64,000 bases of DNA from the NCBI GenBank assembly GCA_963974645.1, contig CAXBEA010000002.1, positions 20,875 through 84,874 on the forward strand, in the 5' to 3' direction. Every line of letters starts with the position of its first letter. The stretch's first letter is position 1. Origin of the DNA: Motiliproteus sp963974645. GTDB taxonomy: Bacteria > Pseudomonadota > Gammaproteobacteria > Pseudomonadales > Balneatricaceae. The position numbers and the translations under genes were made by a program. Below, piece by piece: positions 60,368 to 64,000 of this stretch. The notes beneath the pieces are model-generated. The model had not been told where the DNA came from and searched no databases. It saw only the letters and a list, made by a program, of their open reading frames with translations.

Positions 60368-62931
60368 TTCATTCCTACCGGTGGTGGCGCCAAGACTTCT
60401 CGGCCGCCGTTATTACCCGCCTCGCTGACAACGCCAGACGCCTCCATCGATTCGACCATGCGCGCTGCACGGTTGTAACCGATCTTAAACTTTCGCTGCA
60501 CCGAAGAGACCGATGCCCGGCGACTTTGGGTCACGAAAGCAACCGCCTGGTCATAGAGGTCATCCAGCTCATCCTCATACAGCCCCCCGCCGCCACCGGT
60601 TGTATCCATATCCACCGATTCCATCAAAATCTCTTCAACAAACTCGGCCGGACCCCACTGCTTCCATGCCTCGACGGTACGGTGAACCTCATCATCACTG
60701 ACAAAAGCCCCATGAACCCGCACCGGCATACTGCTACCGGCCGGAAGGTAAAGCATATCGCCGTTACCGAGTAGGTTTTCAGCACCTCCCTGATCCAAAA
60801 TCGTCCGCGAATCGATTCTCGACGAGACCTGAAAAGCGATTCGTGTCGGGACGTTGGCCTTGATCAGGCCGGTAATCACATCAACCGAGGGGCGCTGGGT
60901 CGCCAAAATCAGGTGAATCCCTGCAGCTCGTGCTTTCTGGGCTATTCGAGCAATCAACTCCTCCACTTTTTTGCCAACGATCATCATCATGTCAGCAAAT
61001 TCGTCGACCACCACCACAATGAAGGGAAGCGTCTCTAACTCAGGAGCAGGCGCGTGCTCATCAAACCCTTGCTCCAGCGGATTCCATAAGGGATCCAGCA
61101 ACGGCATACCCTCGGCTTGGGCACTCCGGATCTTATCGTTGAAGCCGGCCAGGTTACGGACGCCCATTTTGGAGAGCAGCTTGTAACGGCGTTCCATCTC
61201 AGCCACACACCAACGCAGTCCGGTAGCCGCGTCTTTCATATCGGTGATGACCGGCGTTAGCAGATGCGGAATACCGTCGTAGATCGACAGTTCCAACATT
61301 TTCGGATCGACCATCATCAACCTGACCTCATCGGGTGTCGCCTTGTACAGCAGGCTCAATATCATCGCATTGACACCCACCGACTTACCCGACCCAGTCG
61401 TACCTGCAACCAGCAGGTGTGGCATCTTGGCTAGGTTGACCACCACCGGATTACCGGCAATATCATTGCCTAAACCCAGACTCAACTTCGATGATGCCTG
61501 GGTGTAAATCGGCGCATCCAGCACTTCGCGCAGACGAACCATCTCACGAATCTCATTGGGGATCTCAATCCCGATCACCGACTTTCCGGCAATCACCTCA
61601 ACCACCCGCACGCTCATCACCGCCATCGATCTGGCCAAGTCTTTGGCCAGATTAGTGATCTTACTAACCTTGGTACCCGGCGCAGGACAGATCTCAAACC
61701 GGGTAATCACAGGCCCCGGATTAACCTCAACAACCTCAGCGACTATCCCGAAATCTTTCAGCTTCGATTCTAACAGTCGCGACATACCCTCTAGCTGCTC
61801 CGCGCTGTAGCCCTGCGCAGTTTTCGCTGCAGGCGGATCGAGCAAGGCAACCTTAGGCAGCTGCTTACGCGGCTTACCCGACTTAGTCGATGGAGCACTG
61901 CTGACAGTTTCATCTGAATCAGATTCGTCGATAGCGCGAATCGTTTCCGACAGAGGAACGATTTTAAGCCCTTTATGCGGCGCCGACGGCGACAGATTAG
62001 CAGTATCCAGCGCAGCCAGCTCATCAAACACTGCGTTATCCGTCGGCGTATCGGCGATGGATGCTGACAAGACGCTAGCATTCACCGCGCTTTTCTTGAG
62101 ACCTTTAGCGTTATCGATAAGGGTATCGACCTGAGAATCAGCATGCGGATCAGCATGAGAATCAACATGGGTGCCCGTGTTTACCCGAACCTTGCCCACC
62201 AGACGGGTGGTGCTATTAGAGCCAGCAGGCTTAGGAACCACTCCACTTGAAGCAGCTTTAGCCCCGGCTGGTGCACGCTTATCCGCTGCCCCATTGAAAC
62301 TCTGCTGCAGGGTAGAGCGGGCCCCCTTGCCCAGCTGTGACAGACTCGCCAGGCCAGCTAACAGAACTGCGCCTAGCAGCTGCGCCAACCGGAGCCAGGA
62401 AAGGTCGGTATAAAAGGTGATCCCCAACAACAATGCACCTAACAACACCAGAGTCGCGCCTACCAACCCTAAATATTGCAGTGCCAGAGTGGCTATGGAT
62501 AAACCTGCAATACCACCGGCCTCGAAAGGAAGACTAAACAGCTGACTGGCAGAATGAATGGCTACCAGTGCAGCTCCCGCAGCGACAACCAAGACCGCAC
62601 CCAGCGTCCGCAACAGAAGATAAGGAAGCGCTATATGCCATCGTTGCTGGGGACGACGCAAGAAACGCCACGCGCGATAGATCAGCATCAAGGGCAATAC
62701 AAAGGCCATATAACCCAGCATGGAAAAACTAAAATCAGCTAACCAAGCCCCCCCGGCTCCACCTGCGTTTCTGATCGAGCCGGTATAGCCAAGATGCGAC
62801 CAGCCAGGATCGAGGGGATCGAAAGTGCAGAGCGCTAACAGCAAAAAACTGCAGCCAAACACCAATACGATCAGACCACCCTCCTTAGTGATACGGGAAA
62901 TAAAATCCATAAATGCCTGACGCTCAGTCAT
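60364..62931 (-). CDS. ftsK: DNA translocase FtsK
   Basis: An 855-residue septal motor. Four N-terminal helices (about 20-200) anchor it at the division site. A linker (about 200-360) of low complexity follows, including a His/Asp-rich run with repeated DSHADPHADSQVD. The RecA-like motor has Walker A GTTGSGKSVGVNAM and Walker B IVVVVDEFADMMMIVG, and the gamma winged helix is at about 790-845. It pumps chromosome termini and activates XerCD. The linker is far shorter than in E. coli, as in Pseudomonas. Confidence 0.95.
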   Translation of the reverse strand: MTERQAFMDFISRITKEGGLIVLVFGCSFLLLALCTFDPLDPGWSHLGYTGSIRNAGGAGGAWLADFSFSMLGYMAFVLPLMLIYRAWRFLRRPQQRWHIALPYLLLRTLGAVLVVAAGAALVAIHSASQLFSLPFEAGGIAGLSIATLALQYLGLVGATLVLLGALLLGITFYTDLSWLRLAQLLGAVLLAGLASLSQLGKGARSTLQQSFNGAADKRAPAGAKAASSGVVPKPAGSNSTTRLVGKVRVNTGTHVDSHADPHADSQVDTLIDNAKGLKKSAVNASVLSASIADTPTDNAVFDELAALDTANLSPSAPHKGLKIVPLSETIRAIDESDSDETVSSAPSTKSGKPRKQLPKVALLDPPAAKTAQGYSAEQLEGMSRLLESKLKDFGIVAEVVEVNPGPVITRFEICPAPGTKVSKITNLAKDLARSMAVMSVRVVEVIAGKSVIGIEIPNEIREMVRLREVLDAPIYTQASSKLSLGLGNDIAGNPVVVNLAKMPHLLVAGTTGSGKSVGVNAMILSLLYKATPDEVRLMMVDPKMLELSIYDGIPHLLTPVITDMKDAATGLRWCVAEMERRYKLLSKMGVRNLAGFNDKIRSAQAEGMPLLDPLWNPLEQGFDEHAPAPELETLPFIVVVVDEFADMMMIVGKKVEELIARIAQKARAAGIHLILATQRPSVDVITGLIKANVPTRIAFQVSSRIDSRTILDQGGAENLLGNGDMLYLPAGSSMPVRVHGAFVSDDEVHRTVEAWKQWGPAEFVEEILMESVDMDTTGGGGGLYEDELDDLYDQAVAFVTQSRRASVSSVQRKFKIGYNRAARMVESMEASGVVSEAGNNGGREVLAPPPVGMN

Positions 62932-63146
62932 ACTGCCCTTGCAACCCTGACTTCAAAAACGGGAAAGTAACATATTTTGACGCTGCTGATGACTGCCATA
63001 CGCGCTGCACACCTCTTTTCAAGAGAATAAGCTCAGAGCCAAATTTTATTAATCGATCTTAAGCCGACGTCCACAATCATGAAAAATTCGATTAAGATTA
63101 GCGCCTCTTGATTAACCCACCCTGAAAACAGACACAGAGATAGCTC

Positions 63147-64000
63147 ATGAGCGAAACCAAACACGCCCGACTGATCGTACTGGGATCAGGTCCTGCTGGA
63201 TACACCGCTGCTGTTTATGCAGCTCGCGCCAACCTGAAACCACTGCTGATCACCGGCATGCAGGCCGGTGGGCAGCTGACCACAACGACGGACGTAGATA
63301 ACTGGCCAGGTGATCATGAGGGCGTTCAGGGGCCCGCGCTAATGGAGCGGATGCAAAAGCACGCTGAGCGTTTTGATACGCAGATCCAATACGATCATAT
63401 CCACACAGTGAAACTGACCGAGCGTCCCTTCACCCTGATCGGTGACAGCGCGACTTACACCTGCGATGCACTGATCATCGCTACCGGCGCATCAGCAATG
63501 TATCTGGGCTTAGACTCTGAAGAAGCGTACAAAGGCAAAGGCGTCAGCGCCTGCGCTACCTGTGATGGCTTCTTCTATCGCAAGCAGAAAGTTGTGGTCG
63601 TTGGGGGTGGTAACACCGCCGTTGAAGAGGCGTTATATCTTTCTAATATTGCCGCCGAAGTAACTCTGATCCACCGTCGCGACAGTCTCCGTTCTGAAAA
63701 GATTCTGCAAGACCATTTAATGGAAAAAGTCGCTAACGGCAACATCAAGATCGAATGGAATCATAGTGTTGATGAAATACTCGGCGACGAGATGGGCGTT
63801 ACCGGAATTCGGATCAAAGACGTCAAGAGTGGAGAAACCAAAGAGATTGAAACCATGGGCGCATTTATTGCCATCGGTCACACACCCAATACCGATATCT
63901 TTGCTGATCAACTAGAGATGAAGAACGGCTATCTCGCGATCCAGAGCGGCCTGCAAGGCAATGCGACCCAAACCAGCATCCCCGGTGTTTTTGCCGCGGG
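63147..64000 (+). CDS. trxB: Thioredoxin reductase, 3' end outside the window
   Basis: The first 284 residues of a FAD/NADPH enzyme. They show the FAD motif VLGSGPAGYTAAVYAARA, the redox pair CATC in GVSACATCDGFFY, the NADPH motif VVVGGGNTAVEEALYL and IAIGHTPNT. The family length is about 315-320, so roughly 30-35 residues are missing past position 64000. It is divergent from ftsK, as in Pseudomonas. Confidence 0.95.
   Translation, partial: MSETKHARLIVLGSGPAGYTAAVYAARANLKPLLITGMQAGGQLTTTTDVDNWPGDHEGVQGPALMERMQKHAERFDTQIQYDHIHTVKLTERPFTLIGDSATYTCDALIIATGASAMYLGLDSEEAYKGKGVSACATCDGFFYRKQKVVVVGGGNTAVEEALYLSNIAAEVTLIHRRDSLRSEKILQDHLMEKVANGNIKIEWNHSVDEILGDEMGVTGIRIKDVKSGETKEIETMGAFIAIGHTPNTDIFADQLEMKNGYLAIQSGLQGNATQTSIPGVFAA

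Overview
The window reads as chromosome of a Gram-negative, respiring gammaproteobacterium, most like the marine Oceanospirillales/Pseudomonadales. This rests on gene content and order: yceD-rpmF-plsX-fabD-fabG-acpP-fabF-pabC-mltG-tmk-holB-pilZ-tatD, and trxB-ftsK-lolA-rarA-crcB-serS. Osmolyte uptake genes (BCCT, ProXWV, DUF432-MscS) suggest a saline habitat. I see no prophage, insertion sequence, CRISPR array, tRNA or rRNA. The genus is inference.

Layout. 0-5.2 kb: a SulP anion transporter, small proteins, a Cache-domain protein, then a decayed stretch. This holds a 54-codon glutamine-amidotransferase remnant and a cytochrome b561 operon whose c-type cytochrome has lost its haem-binding middle; the operon sits behind a PmrA/QseB-type box. 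5.2-7.0 kb: an isocitrate-dehydrogenase-like enzyme with a tandem internal duplication, closed by a strong terminator. 7.1-9.8 kb: a tight operon dsrE-dsrF-dsrH-dsrC (tusDCBE-like), a hydroxypyruvate-isomerase-like gene and cheW. 9.8-11.7 kb: a STAS-like gene and a long gene-poor region with two perfect FNR boxes, two DnaA boxes, foldable RNA segments and a 46-codon ORF with a strong ribosome site. 11.7-14.7 kb: a carboxyethylornithine-synthase/alanine-dehydrogenase-family enzyme and a BCCT carrier.

14.7-23 kb (mostly minus): a DnaQ-like exonuclease that probably starts at CTG, a cNMP/CBS/DUF294 protein, a SEC-C protein, a second STAS-like protein behind proXWV, a divergent MarR regulator and DUF1285. 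23-28 kb: a P-type ATPase, then DUF432 and MscS. 27.8-38 kb: the fatty-acid and phospholipid synthesis cluster with DNA-replication and murein genes, all on minus, with a 14-bp tandem repeat between fabD and plsX and a terminator between acpP and fabF. 38-44 kb: yceF, sppA, a HAD phosphatase, MaoC, an isochorismatase-family enzyme, dsbD and an SH3 protein. 44-50.6 kb: a paired AddB-like nuclease and AddA-like helicase-nuclease. 50.8-55.4 kb: DAHP synthase, nfuA, a MATE exporter and a Kef-type antiporter. 55.6-64 kb: a Sel1 protein, serS, crcB, rarA, lolA, ftsK and a trxB cut by the window edge.

Most of the window is ordinary housekeeping. The points most worth a second look are the duplicated isocitrate dehydrogenase, the dsrEFHC-hyi-cheW operon with a two-cysteine DsrC and no dsrAB in view, the FNR/DnaA-box-rich gap with a possible small-protein gene, the paired STAS-like paralogues, and the CTG start with a CTGA overlap. 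All family calls come from reading the sequence and recalled family knowledge; no database search was run.
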